DNA of 64,000 nt from assembly GCF_026339875.1 (NCBI RefSeq), contig NZ_JAPEPZ010000002.1, positions 434,001-498,000 of the forward strand, given 5' to 3'. Every line of letters starts with the position of its first letter. The stretch's first letter is position 1. Source of the DNA: Streptomyces sp. NBC_01571. Its GTDB lineage: Bacteria > Actinomycetota > Actinomycetes > Streptomycetales > Streptomycetaceae. Shown piece after piece: positions 32,397 to 42,308 of the stretch. Under the pieces are notes generated by a model. That model was not told the origin of the DNA, made no database searches, and worked only from the letters and a program-made list of their open reading frames with translations. Both the position numbers and the translations under genes were made by a program.

Positions 32397-33560
32397 TTGA
32401 GACGCAAAACAGTTCTGCGCGCCGGCCTGTCCGCGGCGCTGCTCCTGAGCACCGTGGCCGCCGGTCTCAGCACCCAGGCCTCGGCCTCCGACACCCCCGT
32501 GGGCGCGCCCCCCTCCGCGCCCAAAGCCCCGGCGTCGTCGGCTCTGATCACCGCCATGCAGAAGGACTTGGGCCTGTCCAAGGACGAAGCCACCACACGG
32601 CTCAAGGCCGAAGCGAGGGCCCGGACGGTGGACCGCGCGGCCAAGCGTGCCGCGGGCGACGCATACGGCGGATCGTGGTTCGAGGCGAAAACCGGGAAAC
32701 TCACCGTCGCCGTCGCCGACAGTTCGCGACGGAAGGCCGTCGAGGCGACGGGGGCCGAGGTCGCACTCGTCCGGCACAACGAGCGGCAGCTCGACGCGAC
32801 GCTGAAGCGGGTCGACTCCCTCAAGGCTCCGGCCGGTGTGGGCAGTTGGCACGTGGACACCAAGAGCAACTCGGTCGTCGTCGGCGTGGTCGCCGCGCAC
32901 AAGGATGACAACGATGTCCGTACCTTCCTGGACCGAGCCCGGCGGAGCGGTCCGGTGACCGTCGAGGAGACGCGGCAGGCACCGCGCACCTTCGCCGCGG
33001 GGACGGTGGGCGGCGATCCGTACTACACAGGCAACGTCCGTTGTTCCATAGGCTTCTCGGTGTACGGCGGATTCGTCACCGCGGGCCACTGCGCGCAGCC
33101 GGGAGCCGGTGTCAGCGGCTGGGACGGCAGCTACATCGGCAACTTCCAGGGATCGTCCTTCCCCGACAACGACTACGCCTGGGTCAACGTAGGCAGCGGC
33201 TGGTGGACCGTGCCCGTCGTGCTGGGCTGGGGAACCGTCTCCGACCAGCTCGTCCGCGGTTCGGCGGAGGCCCCCGTGGGCGCCTCCATCTGCCGCTCGG
33301 GGTCCACGTCGCACTGGCACTGCGGGACCGTGCTGGCGAAGAACGAGACCGTCAACTACAGCCAGGGCGCCGTGCACCAGATGACGAAGACGAGCGTCTG
33401 TGCCGAACCGGGTGACTCCGGCGGCTCGTTCATCAGCGGCGACCAGGCCCAGGGCGTCACCTCCGGCGGCTGGGGCAACTGCAGCAGCGGCGGTGAGACC
33501 TGGTACCAGCCGGTCAACGAGATCCTCAGCCGGTACGGACTCACCCTCCACACCACCTGA
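32397..33560 (+). CDS. Secreted S1-family serine protease (streptogrisin type) with prodomain
   Basis: This 387-residue preproprotein has a signal peptide (RRKTVLRAGLSAALLLSTVA), an alpha-lytic-type prodomain to about residue 200, then a mature chymotrypsin-like domain. The catalytic triad is visible: His in FVTAGHC, Asp in FPDNDYAWV and Ser in AEPGDSGGSF. Disulphide cysteines are in place (VRCSIG with GHC; SICRSG with WHCGTV; SVCAEPG with GNCSSG). The TTG at 32397 is preferred as start because AGAAAGG lies eight bases upstream; an in-frame ATG at 32370 has no such site. It is an extracellular protein-degrading enzyme, probably controlled by the palindrome at 32330. Confidence 0.92.
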   Translation: MRRKTVLRAGLSAALLLSTVAAGLSTQASASDTPVGAPPSAPKAPASSALITAMQKDLGLSKDEATTRLKAEARARTVDRAAKRAAGDAYGGSWFEAKTGKLTVAVADSSRRKAVEATGAEVALVRHNERQLDATLKRVDSLKAPAGVGSWHVDTKSNSVVVGVVAAHKDDNDVRTFLDRARRSGPVTVEETRQAPRTFAAGTVGGDPYYTGNVRCSIGFSVYGGFVTAGHCAQPGAGVSGWDGSYIGNFQGSSFPDNDYAWVNVGSGWWTVPVVLGWGTVSDQLVRGSAEAPVGASICRSGSTSHWHCGTVLAKNETVNYSQGAVHQMTKTSVCAEPGDSGGSFISGDQAQGVTSGGWGNCSSGGETWYQPVNEILSRYGLTLHTT

Positions 33561-33706
33561 CCCGTACCGGCTCATATCGCCGCACACCGTGCCCCGGCGC
33601 GCAATCCGGGCGTCGGAACGGTGTGCGGCGACGGTCGGCCACTGCCGGCGCGCAGCATGCAGTACGGTATTCAACCGTCAAGCCGGTCGGTCTCGGGGAG
33701 GGCGCT

Positions 33707-34711
33707 GTGTCGCTTGAAGCGGCAGGGGTGTCGGTGACCGAGGAGTTCGTCTACCGACACCTGGTGACGACGGGCCGGGCCTCGGCCCAGGACGTCGCCG
33801 AACGCACCGGACTGAGCCGTGCGGAGGCCGAGCAGGCGCTCGACGCGCTCTCGGCCAAAGGCATGGCCAGCCACACGGACGTGCTCCCCCGCCACTTCCA
33901 GGCCACTCCGCCCGACGTCGCGCTGATGCCGCGGCTGAAACGGAACGCCGACGCGTTGGACCTCGCCAGGGCGGAGGCCACCAGCCTGCTGCAGGCCTAC
34001 CGCGACACGATGCGCCGGCAGGACGCCAGCGAGCTGATCGAGGTCATCATCGGGGCCGAGGCGCTGCGCCAGCATCTGCGCCACATCCAGGCGAGCGTGC
34101 AGGACGAGATGCTCTGGTTCTGCAAGGCCCAGTACGTGGCGATGCCCTCGGGCAGCAACAGCTCGGAGTTCGAGGCACTGGCGCGGGGTGTGCGCTACCG
34201 GGTCCTGTACGAGAAGGCCTTCTTCGACGACGCGGGCGCCGTGGACAACGTGGTGGCGGGCGTGCGGGCCGGGGAGGTCGCACGCGCGGTTCCCCATCTG
34301 CCGCTGCGCCTGGCGGTCGCGGACCGTGCCATCGCGGTCTGCCCGCTCGTGCCCGGCGGCCCGCAGGGCAGTCCCGACGAGCCCACCGCGGCGCTGGTAC
34401 GGGACAGCAACCTGCTGGCCGCTCTCATCGCGCTGTTCGAACGTTACTGGGAGGACGCCGTTCCCCTGGACGTCGACGACTCGGGCACGGTCGCCGGTAC
34501 CGACGGAGTCGGGGCGGGCGACCTGCTCTCGTCCACGGACCGGCGCCTGCTGTCCCTCCTCGTGGCCGGTGTCGCCGACAAGGCGATCGCCACGCAGATG
34601 GGCCTGAGCCGCCGCACCGTGCAGCGTCACATCCAGCACATGATGGAACTCGCCGGCGCGGCCACCCGGATGCAGCTCGCCTGGCAGGCCGCACGCCGGG
34701 GATGGCTCTGA
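33707..34711 (+). CDS. TrmB/LuxR-type transcriptional regulator
   Basis: This 334-residue protein combines an N-terminal winged-helix domain of TrmB type (EEFVYRHLVTTGRASAQDV and LSRAEAEQALDALSAKGM), a central effector-like domain and a C-terminal LuxR-type HTH (LLSLLVAGVADKAIATQMGL then SRRTVQRHIQHMMELAGA). This architecture is frequent in Streptomyces and often sits near secreted-enzyme or secondary-metabolite genes. GTG at 33707 follows GGGGAGGG. It lies downstream of the protease on the same strand across a 146-bp gap; whether it regulates the protease is not known. Confidence 0.85.
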   Translation: MSLEAAGVSVTEEFVYRHLVTTGRASAQDVAERTGLSRAEAEQALDALSAKGMASHTDVLPRHFQATPPDVALMPRLKRNADALDLARAEATSLLQAYRDTMRRQDASELIEVIIGAEALRQHLRHIQASVQDEMLWFCKAQYVAMPSGSNSSEFEALARGVRYRVLYEKAFFDDAGAVDNVVAGVRAGEVARAVPHLPLRLAVADRAIAVCPLVPGGPQGSPDEPTAALVRDSNLLAALIALFERYWEDAVPLDVDDSGTVAGTDGVGAGDLLSSTDRRLLSLLVAGVADKAIATQMGLSRRTVQRHIQHMMELAGAATRMQLAWQAARRGWL

Positions 34712-34800
34712 AGACCACGAGGAACCAGGCCCGTGCGGCACCAGGCCCGTGCGGCACCGGGCCTGCGCGGCACCGGGCCCGCGCGGCGGAGGATGGTCCG

Positions 34801-36339
34801 TCAGTTGACGCCTCGGCCGTGTCCTTCCCAGTACCTCTCGCGCAGTTTGTACTTCTGGAGTTTGCCGGTCGCCGTCCGGGCCAGCTGGTCCCGGAACTCG
34901 ACGGAGGTCGGCGCCTTGAATCCGGCGAGGCGTGCCTTGCAGTACTGGACCAGTTCGTCCTCCGTCACCTCGGTGCCGGGCGCGAGGACGACCAGCGCCT
35001 TGACCGTCTCGCCCCACGTCTCGTGCGGGACGCCGATCACCGCGACCTCGGCGACCGCGGGATGGCTGAAGAGCACATCCTCCACCTCGATCGAGGACAC
35101 GTTCTCGCCGCCGGTGATGATCACGTCCTTCTTGCGGTCGCTGATGGTCAGGTGGCCGTACTCGCCGACCGATCCGCCGTCGCCGGTGTGGAACCAGCCG
35201 TCGGACAACGCCCGGGTGGTCTCCTCGGGCTGGTCCCAGTAACCCTCCAGGACCACGTTCGAGCGGGCGAGGATCTCGCCCTCGTCGTCCGTGCGCAGGG
35301 TCACGCCGAGCGCGGGAGCACCGGCCCGGACCAGGTGCTCCGCCCGCGCCTGGGTGTCGAGGCCGTCCCACTCGGCGCGGGTGCGGTTGATCGTGAGGAG
35401 GGGCGAGGTCTCGGTGAGGCCGTAGATCTGGATGAACTCCCAGCCCAGTTCGGATTCGACGCGGGCGACGGTCCGGGTGGGCGGCGGGGCGCCGGCGACG
35501 ATGATCCGTACCCGGTCGCGGCCGGGGATCTCGCCCTCCCAGGAACGGGCCGCGGTGAGCACCGCGTTGACGACCGCGGGAGCCGCGCACATGACCGTCA
35601 CGCCGTGCTCGGCCACCCGGCGCAGGATCTCGGCGCCGTCGACCTTGCGCAGGACGATCTGCCGTACGCCCAGGGCCGACATCGCGAACGGCATGCCCCA
35701 GCCGTTGGCATGGAACATGGGCAGCGAGTGCAGGTACACGTCCCGGTCCGTGACCCCCGCGTGCAGGGCGAAGGTCACCGCGTTCACCCAGATGTTGCGG
35801 TGGGTGATCTGTACGCCTTTGGGGCGGGCCGTCGTGCCGCTGGTGTAGTTGATGGTCGCGGTGGCGTTCTCGTCCGGCTGCCAGGGCGCCGGTTCGGCGC
35901 CGAACCGGTACAGCTCCGCGTCCGCGGCGGCCCCGATGGTGAACCGGTGCTTGCAGGTGATTCCGGCCAGCCGGTCCGTCAGTTCCGGGTCGACGAGGAC
36001 GACGTTCGCCCCCGAGTGGTCGACGATGTAGTTCACCTCGTCCGCCGTCAGCCGGAAGTTGACCGGCACCAGGACCCGGCCGAACCCGCTGACGCCGAAG
36101 AACGCGGTGAGCAGCCGTGCGCTGTTGGGTGAGACCACCGCAACCCGCGCGCCGTGGGGCACGCCGAGCGCGTCGAGTCCGGCGGCCTGGGCGCGCGCCA
36201 GCTCGCCGATCCGCCGGTACGTAAGGCCGTCCCAGGGCTCCGCCGGCTGATCAGGCTCGTCGACGATGCCGATCCGGTCGGCGTACACGGTCGTGGCGCG
36301 GTCCAGAAAATCACGGGCCCCGAACGGGACGATCATCAT
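34801..36339 (-). CDS. AMP-binding acyl-CoA synthetase/ligase
   Basis: This 512-residue member of the ANL adenylating superfamily has the P-loop-like motif YTSGTTARPKG, the QIYGLTETSP motif, DGWFHTGDGG in the hinge region, the ISDRKKDVIITGGENVSS A8 motif and the catalytic C-terminal lysine in ARTATGKLQKYKLRE. It should activate a carboxylic (fatty or aryl) acid as acyl-AMP and then acyl-CoA. The ATG at 36339 has a GGGAGG site. Length is normal. It is divergent from a second, larger AMP-binding gene at 37025 across 685 bp of low-complexity DNA. Confidence 0.92.
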   Translation of the reverse strand: MMIVPFGARDFLDRATTVYADRIGIVDEPDQPAEPWDGLTYRRIGELARAQAAGLDALGVPHGARVAVVSPNSARLLTAFFGVSGFGRVLVPVNFRLTADEVNYIVDHSGANVVLVDPELTDRLAGITCKHRFTIGAAADAELYRFGAEPAPWQPDENATATINYTSGTTARPKGVQITHRNIWVNAVTFALHAGVTDRDVYLHSLPMFHANGWGMPFAMSALGVRQIVLRKVDGAEILRRVAEHGVTVMCAAPAVVNAVLTAARSWEGEIPGRDRVRIIVAGAPPPTRTVARVESELGWEFIQIYGLTETSPLLTINRTRAEWDGLDTQARAEHLVRAGAPALGVTLRTDDEGEILARSNVVLEGYWDQPEETTRALSDGWFHTGDGGSVGEYGHLTISDRKKDVIITGGENVSSIEVEDVLFSHPAVAEVAVIGVPHETWGETVKALVVLAPGTEVTEDELVQYCKARLAGFKAPTSVEFRDQLARTATGKLQKYKLRERYWEGHGRGVN

Positions 36340-37024
36340 GGCCTCCCGAAGCTCAGAAGATGTGCGGCTTCCATCCGGCCACGACGCGGCCGTCGGGACA
36401 ACCCCACGAGCTCGGCGAGCCACTCCGCCGACAGCCACAGCCGGGGCCTCGAACCGGGCCCCGGCGGCGATGTCCTTCCCGTGCCGTTGTGCGGCCGAAG
36501 GTCCTCGCCGGGTCGGACGCGGATCGGGGGCGCGTCGGGATCGGTGCGGCGTGGCTCGGTGCGGTGCGGTGCGGCGTGGCGTTGTACGGCGTGGCGCTGT
36601 GCGGCTCGGTTCGGCCCGGCTCGGTCCGGCGCGGTTCGGCTGGGCCCAGCCCGGCTCGGTCCGGTCCGGCGTACGAACCGGTGGAACCGTTGCGGACGTT
36701 GCCGCCGCGCCCCGCGGACGACCACCCCGTGGACGACCTCCCGCGGAAGGCCGGGCCGAGGAGGACCACCTGCCGGAAGGCCACCCTCGGGACCGACGGC
36801 CCTGCCCCGGCGGGACGGCCCCCACCCATTCCGCCGAGCCTTCGTCGAGCGCGTCCGGGCCTCCGCCCACCAGCGAAGGAGACCCGCCCCCGGACCGTGA
36901 CCGCATCGGTAGACGAACTGCTTGCCGATTCCGGCACAGTGGTCGTCGGTCTGGGCTAGATTCAGGAATCCTCGGCACAGGCGCCTCTCTGTGAGGCCAT
37001 GGCGAGGAGAATTCTGGAGCGGGG
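36340..37024. other. Low-complexity intergenic region with degenerate CGGTN/CGGCN repeats
   Basis: From about 36541 to 36672 the + strand is made of imperfect 5-bp units (TCGGT, GCGGT, CCGGC and similar). This gives meaningless Arg/Ala- or Gly/Ser-rich frames on both strands. No gene is supported. Promoters of both AMP-binding genes must lie at its ends. Confidence 0.7.
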
Positions 37025-38929
37025 ATGCACGCGTTCGAACTTCCTCCACCGGCCACCGGCGTCATGCAGGGGGGACTCGCCGACAGTCTCTTCGAAACGG
37101 CGCGGCGTGAGCCGGCACTCGCCCAGGTGGCGCGCCGTCTCGACGGGGCTTCCGGTACCTGGGCATCGATCTCCGCGGCCGAGCTGTGGGACGAGGTCGT
37201 GGACGTCGCCAGGGGGTTGGTCGCCTCCGGGATACGCCCGGGCAACCGCGTCGCCATCATGGCGCGCACACGCTACGAGTGGACCGTGCTCAGCTACGCG
37301 CTGTGGACGGTGGGTGCCGAACTCGTCCCGATCTACCCGACCTCGTCGCACGAGCAGGTCGCGTGGATCCTGCAGGACGCGGCCTGCGTCGCCGTGGTCG
37401 TCGAGGACGAACAGGGCATCATGACGGTCGGCTCGGCGTGCGCGTCGCTCCCGTCGCTGCGCCACGTCTGGCAGTTGGACACCGGGGCCCTGTCGCAGCT
37501 CGCCGAGCGGGGCCGGGCGATCCCGCCGACGACGGTCGACTCGCTCCGCCGCATCGTGCTGCCCGACTCGACCGCGGTCATCGCGTACACCTCCGGCACG
37601 ACGGGGAACCCGAAGGGCTGCGCCCTGACCCACCGCAGCCTGGCCAGCCCCGTCGACACGCTGCTCACCGGCTGGAGACACACGGCCGCTCCGCCCGGTG
37701 AACAGCCCGCCATCCTCGCCTTCCTGCCCTTCTCCCACGTGTACGGCCTGTTGATCCAGGGACTGTGTCTGCGCGGCGGCATCCTCCTGGGACACGAGCC
37801 GGACCTGAGCGAGGAGGCGCTCTCCGCGGCGCTGCTCTCCTTCCGCCCCACCTTCCTCTACGCCGTCCCGTTCGTCTTCGAGAAGATCTACAAGAACTTC
37901 GTGCGGACGGCGCAGCAGACCGGCCGTGGCGCCCTGTTCGAGCGAGCCGTCCAGACCGCCAAGGACTTCGCCGCGGCCGGCGAACGCCAGCGGCTGGGCA
38001 CCGGGCCCGGTCCCGGCTTCGACCTGAAGCTGCAGCACGCCCTCTACGAGAAGACCGTCTACCGGAAACTGCGCGCCACCCTGGGCGGACGGGTGTGCGG
38101 TGCGGTCTCGGGCGGTTCGCCCCTCAACCGGGAACTCGCGCTCTTCTACGCGGGCATCGGGATCCTCATCCACGACGGCTACGGGCTGACCGAGACGAGC
38201 GGCGGCATCACCGCGCAGCCGGTCGGCCGGGCGAAGTTCGGAACCGTCGGACAGGCGCTGCCGGGCACGGACATCCGGGTAGCCGACGACGGGGAGATCC
38301 TGGTCTGGGGGCCCTCGGTGTTCCAGGGGTACATCAACGACGAGGCAGCCACCCACGCGTCGTTCCAGGACGGCTGGCTCGCGACGGGCGACATCGGCCA
38401 CCTCGACACCGAGCGGTATCTCACCATCACCGGCCGCAAGAAGGACATCATCGTCACGAGCGGCGGCAAGAGCGTGGCTCCCGCCGCCCTCGAAGAGCGT
38501 CTGCGCGTCCATCCGTTGATCCATCAGGCGGTGATCGTGGGCGACAACCGGCCCTGTGTGGGCGCCCTCATCACCCTGGATCCCGACTTCCTCGCGCACT
38601 GGCGCGGAACGTGGACCAAGGGTGAGGCGGCGGCGCCGCGCGACGCCCGGGAGGAGAACGAGCTGCGCGAAGAGGTCAGACGTGCCGTGGCGTCGGCCAA
38701 CAGCACCGTGTCCCCCACGGAGTCCATCAGGGTGTTCCGTGTCCTTCCGGAGCCCTTCGACCTGGCCAACGGGTTGTTGACCCCTTCGATGAAGCTGCGT
38801 CGGGACGCCATCTCACAGCGGTTCGCCGCCGAGATCGACGCCATGTACCAGACGTCGTCGCGAAGGCCGCGGGAGTACACGCCGAACGAGCCGTCGGTCT
38901 GGGACGACTCGGACAACGTGTTCCGCTGA
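37025..38929 (+). CDS. Long-chain fatty-acid-CoA ligase (FadD15-like)
   Basis: This 634-residue AMP-binding enzyme of the long-chain acyl-CoA synthetase type has the motif AYTSGTTGNPKGCALTHRSL, FLPFSHVYGLLIQG, the LLSFRPTFLYAVPFVFEKIY segment typical of FadD15-like proteins, GYGLTETSGG, DGWLATGDIGHLD, and ITGRKKDIIVTSGGKSVAP. The C-terminal catalytic lysine region is present (LLTPSMKLRRDAI). It activates long-chain fatty acids for beta-oxidation or lipid synthesis. The ATG at 37025 is preceded by GGAGCGGGG. Confidence 0.93.
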   Translation: MHAFELPPPATGVMQGGLADSLFETARREPALAQVARRLDGASGTWASISAAELWDEVVDVARGLVASGIRPGNRVAIMARTRYEWTVLSYALWTVGAELVPIYPTSSHEQVAWILQDAACVAVVVEDEQGIMTVGSACASLPSLRHVWQLDTGALSQLAERGRAIPPTTVDSLRRIVLPDSTAVIAYTSGTTGNPKGCALTHRSLASPVDTLLTGWRHTAAPPGEQPAILAFLPFSHVYGLLIQGLCLRGGILLGHEPDLSEEALSAALLSFRPTFLYAVPFVFEKIYKNFVRTAQQTGRGALFERAVQTAKDFAAAGERQRLGTGPGPGFDLKLQHALYEKTVYRKLRATLGGRVCGAVSGGSPLNRELALFYAGIGILIHDGYGLTETSGGITAQPVGRAKFGTVGQALPGTDIRVADDGEILVWGPSVFQGYINDEAATHASFQDGWLATGDIGHLDTERYLTITGRKKDIIVTSGGKSVAPAALEERLRVHPLIHQAVIVGDNRPCVGALITLDPDFLAHWRGTWTKGEAAAPRDAREENELREEVRRAVASANSTVSPTESIRVFRVLPEPFDLANGLLTPSMKLRRDAISQRFAAEIDAMYQTSSRRPREYTPNEPSVWDDSDNVFR

Positions 38930-39013
38930 GGGCAGCAGCCCGCCGGATCATGTGACTTCTCGTGCTTCGATCCGGCTCCGACTCCGCTCGGCTCGTGACC
39001 GGCACGACGGGGT

Positions 39014-39529
39014 TCAGGTGCCGGTACGCCCGTCGACGAGCTCACGCACGACATCGAGGTGACCGTTGTGGCGGGACGTCTCCTCAATGACGTGGAGGAT
39101 CACCCAACGGAGGTCGACGTAGCGGCCGTCGCTGATGGGGCGCTTGGCCGTTGAGTTCAGCTCGTGGTCGGACACCAGGCGACGGTAGCGGGCACTCTGC
39201 TCGTCGTACTCGGCGAGAAGCTGGGGCAACGGGATCTCGGCTGCTGTCCGCATCTCAGGATCGGGATCGTCGTCGGTCGCCTCGGCGAGCGGCCCCGCGA
39301 GCTCCTCGCCCAGAAAAATCACTTGGAACCAGTAGTACTCGACCCACCGCAGATGGCTGATCAGCCCGCACAACGTCATCAGCGGTGAAAGCGGGAGCGG
39401 GGCCCTGCGAGCGTCTTCGGCGGACACGCCCTCACACTTGGCTCGCGCGGTGTCACGGGCATAGTCCAGGAAGGTGACCAGCTGCGTACGCTCGTCCCAC
39501 GCGGGAGGTGTGTCGGTTCGTTGAGTCAT
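39014..39529 (-). CDS. DinB/DUF664-family protein
   Basis: This 171-residue four-helix-bundle protein is of the DinB/DUF664 group: RTQLVTFLDYARDTARAKCE, LSPLMTLCGLISHLRWVEYY and HVIEETSRHNGHLDVVREL. The three His of the typical metal site are visible (HLRWVEYYW and HVIEETSRHNGH). Relatives are mycothiol- or bacillithiol-dependent transferases or have unknown roles. The ATG at 39529 is the natural start. It is probably cytoplasmic, and the methyltransferase gene 119 bp upstream is on the same strand. Confidence 0.9.
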   Translation of the reverse strand: MTQRTDTPPAWDERTQLVTFLDYARDTARAKCEGVSAEDARRAPLPLSPLMTLCGLISHLRWVEYYWFQVIFLGEELAGPLAEATDDDPDPEMRTAAEIPLPQLLAEYDEQSARYRRLVSDHELNSTAKRPISDGRYVDLRWVILHVIEETSRHNGHLDVVRELVDGRTGT

Positions 39530-39648
39530 CGTGGGGAGTTTCCCGCAGTCCGGAACGGGTGTCGACTCAATTGACCGGACGTGCCGTCGAGTGCCACAGC
39601 AGCGGCAGTGCTCAGGGAGAGAGATTGGCTGGATCCGCCGGGCGGTCC

Positions 39649-40296
39649 CTAGACCTTGCGGGCGAGCAGGTGGATCTCCTGGAACTGCCGTCGGTCGGTG
39701 GGCTGAGGCTCGCGGACCATCCGGGCCACCTCGGCCAACCCGGACTCGCGCAGCAGCGCGGCGAGGTGATCGGGCCACCACCGATGGGCCGGCACGACCG
39801 CGTGATCGAAGACCTGCGTCGGGTGAGACGGATCGTCGCTTGCCGAGAAGCCGACCAGAAGGTGGCCGCCAGGCGCCAGTACGCGATGGAACTCCGCCAG
39901 GACGACGGGGAGTTCAGGCGGTGGCGTGTGGATGATGGACCAACGCGAGAGTACGCCGTCCAGTGCGCCGTCAGCGATGTCCAACGCGGCCATCGAGCCC
40001 ACGTCGAACCGCAGGCCCGGATGCTCCTGCCGAGCCAGCTCGATCATCGCGGGAGAGGCATCGACACCGAACGCCGCCAGCCCCAGCCCGTCCAGATATG
40101 CGGTGATGTGGCCGGGCCCACATCCCAGGTCCGCGACGCGACCGTCCCCACTCGCACGGACAAGTTCGGCGAAGACACCCAGGATCCCGCGGTCCAGGGG
40201 ACTGTCACGCAGCGAGTCGCGGAACAGTTGCGCATAGGTGGCGGCAGCGGCGTCGTAGGCCTCGCGGGTGGCGCTGAGGGAATCGAGTTCGACCAT
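39649..40296 (-). CDS. Class-I SAM-dependent methyltransferase
   Basis: This 215-residue methyltransferase has motif I VADLGCGPGHITAYL, acidic loop AFGVDASPAMIELAR, the post-motif LDIADGALDGVLSRWSIIHT and motif III-like LAPGGHLLVGFSASDD. It starts at the ATG at 40296. The N-terminal EAYDAAAATYAQLFRDSL is common in small-molecule methyltransferases. The substrate is unknown. It is divergent from the RecQ gene; a GAAAC-ttgc-GTTTC inverted repeat at 40327-40340 lies in the shared upstream region. Confidence 0.9.
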   Translation of the reverse strand: MVELDSLSATREAYDAAAATYAQLFRDSLRDSPLDRGILGVFAELVRASGDGRVADLGCGPGHITAYLDGLGLAAFGVDASPAMIELARQEHPGLRFDVGSMAALDIADGALDGVLSRWSIIHTPPPELPVVLAEFHRVLAPGGHLLVGFSASDDPSHPTQVFDHAVVPAHRWWPDHLAALLRESGLAEVARMVREPQPTDRRQFQEIHLLARKV

Positions 40297-40577
40297 GCGC
40301 GGGATATTAGTTCCTGCGTCACGACGGAAACTTGCGTTTCGTAGCTGTGCTCGTGCCTCGGCCGAAGTGGCGGATGCGGTCAGCCGTCGCGGCCGGGTGG
40401 GGCGGCAAGTCGGGTACCGATCCGTCGTGGCGAGCCGGCGTGCCGACGCCACCGGAGAACACCGTGCCATCGCGCTCCGAGGACACGGAACGGCAACTCC
40501 TCGCGAGTGGCCCGTTTTTCGTCCTGTCGGGGGTACTCGAGCGCCGAACCCCACTGGAGAACGGCGTCAGGAGTGCC

Positions 40578-42308
40578 ATGCGCGTCAAGGTCGGATACTT
40601 CAAGACCAGGTCACTCAGGAGACGCCTCCAGCGCTGTGCCCGAGAGGTGTTCGGCTGGAAGAGCCTGCGGCCGCCCCAACTCGCCGCCATGACGGCCGTG
40701 ATGCAGGGGCGCGACACCATCGTGGTGATGCCGACGGGTGCGGGGAAGTCCGCCGTGTACCAGGTGCCGGGTGTGCTGCTGGAGGGGCCGACCCTCGTGG
40801 TCTCGCCCCTGATAGCGCTCCAGCGGGACCAGGTCGCCCATCTCGCGCGCATCAAGGGGTCCGGCGCCTCGGCGGTCAACTCCGCGCAGCGCGCTCGGGA
40901 CAACGAAGCCGTGTGGGAACGCGTACGAGAAGGCAGTTTGGACTTTCTGTTCGTCTCGCCGGAGCAGCTCGCGAAGGACGAGGTGGTGGAGCAGATCGCC
41001 GCGGCGGCTCCCGCGCTGATGGTGGTCGACGAGGCGCACTGCGTCTCCTCGTGGGGATACGACTTCCGGCCCGACTACCTGTCCCTGTGCCACGTGCGCG
41101 AACGCATCGGCCGGCCTCCGCTCCTCGCCCTCACCGCCAGCGCGGCGGCACCCGTACGGGCGGACATCGTGGAGCGGCTCGGCATGCGCGAGGTGTACGA
41201 GGTGGTCGCCGGGTTCGACCGCCGCAACATCACGCTGGAGGTCGTACGGCACCCGGAGAACGCGGGGAAGCGCCGGTGGGTGGTGGAACGGGCCGCGGCC
41301 GAGGCCAAACCGGGCATCGTCTACGCGGGAACGCGACGGGAGACCGAGGAGTACGCGCAGGAACTGTCGGCGCTCGGATTCGACAGCGCCGCCTACCACG
41401 CGGGGCTGTCGGCTGCTGAGCGCTCCCGGACGCACGACCGCTTCCAGGACGGCGAACTCGACGTGGTCGTCGCCACCTCCGCGTTCGGGATGGGCATCGA
41501 CAAGCCGAACATCCGCTTCGTGCTGCACGCATCCGTGCCGGGTTCCCTCGACACCTACTACCAGGAGATCGGCCGGGCCGGCCGCGACGGAAAACCGTCG
41601 ACGGCGATCCTCGCGTACCGGCCCGAGGACCTCGGCGTCCAGCGGTTCCGGACGGGCGCTCACCCCGACCCGGAGACGCTGGGCGGGCTGATCGACACGG
41701 TGCGCGAGCACCGTGGCCCGGTCACGGCGACCAGCCTGCGCAAAAGCACCGGGCTGTCCCAGACGCCGCTGACGTCGATGCTGCACCTGCTGGAGGAGGC
41801 CGGAGCCGTGACAACACAGAAGCGCGGCGGCGTTCGCGCCGTGCCCGGGGCGCAGCGCGACGCCTGCGTCCGCGAGGCGATCCGGATCGCTTCCGCCCGT
41901 GTCGACCTGGAGCGTTCCCGGGTGGAGATGATGCGGGCGTACGCGGAGACGAACGGCTGTCGCCGGCGCCACATGCTCGGGTACTTCGGTGAGAGTCTGG
42001 CAGAAGGCGACTGCGCGGGATGCGACATGTGCGCCCGTACACAGGAGTTGAAGAGGGCACCCGTCCGGACAGGAGACATCCTTTCCGGTACGGGCCCCGC
42101 TCCGCTGGAACCCGTGGCGATCGACGGCGCCTTCCCGCCCGGAACGCGGGTGGGCCACACCACCTGGGGCGAGGGCGAGGTGATGAGCGAAGACGGGGAC
42201 AAGATCACGGTTCTGTTCGAGAGCGTGGGCTATCGCACCCTGTCCCTCCCCGCCGTCAAGGCGCGGGGCCTGCTGACGCCGGTGTCGTCCGCCGCGACGA
42301 GAAGCTGA
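40578..42308 (+). CDS. RecQ-family ATP-dependent DNA helicase
   Basis: This 576-residue SF2 helicase has motif 0 FGWKSLRPPQ, motif I MPTGAGKSAVYQVP, motif II VVDEAHCVSSWGYDFRPDY, motif III LALTASAAAPVR, motif V VATSAFGMGIDKPNIRFV and motif VI YYQEIGRAGRDG. The RQC region has the zinc cysteines (NGCRRRHMLGYFGE and DCAGCDMC). No HRDC domain follows. Instead a C-terminal RVGHTTWGEGEVMSEDGD-type module is present, like the small beta-barrel often found at the ends of actinobacterial RecQ proteins. The ATG at 40578 has AGGAG six bases upstream. Its role is in DNA repair or recombination. Confidence 0.93.
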   Translation: MRVKVGYFKTRSLRRRLQRCAREVFGWKSLRPPQLAAMTAVMQGRDTIVVMPTGAGKSAVYQVPGVLLEGPTLVVSPLIALQRDQVAHLARIKGSGASAVNSAQRARDNEAVWERVREGSLDFLFVSPEQLAKDEVVEQIAAAAPALMVVDEAHCVSSWGYDFRPDYLSLCHVRERIGRPPLLALTASAAAPVRADIVERLGMREVYEVVAGFDRRNITLEVVRHPENAGKRRWVVERAAAEAKPGIVYAGTRRETEEYAQELSALGFDSAAYHAGLSAAERSRTHDRFQDGELDVVVATSAFGMGIDKPNIRFVLHASVPGSLDTYYQEIGRAGRDGKPSTAILAYRPEDLGVQRFRTGAHPDPETLGGLIDTVREHRGPVTATSLRKSTGLSQTPLTSMLHLLEEAGAVTTQKRGGVRAVPGAQRDACVREAIRIASARVDLERSRVEMMRAYAETNGCRRRHMLGYFGESLAEGDCAGCDMCARTQELKRAPVRTGDILSGTGPAPLEPVAIDGAFPPGTRVGHTTWGEGEVMSEDGDKITVLFESVGYRTLSLPAVKARGLLTPVSSAATRS

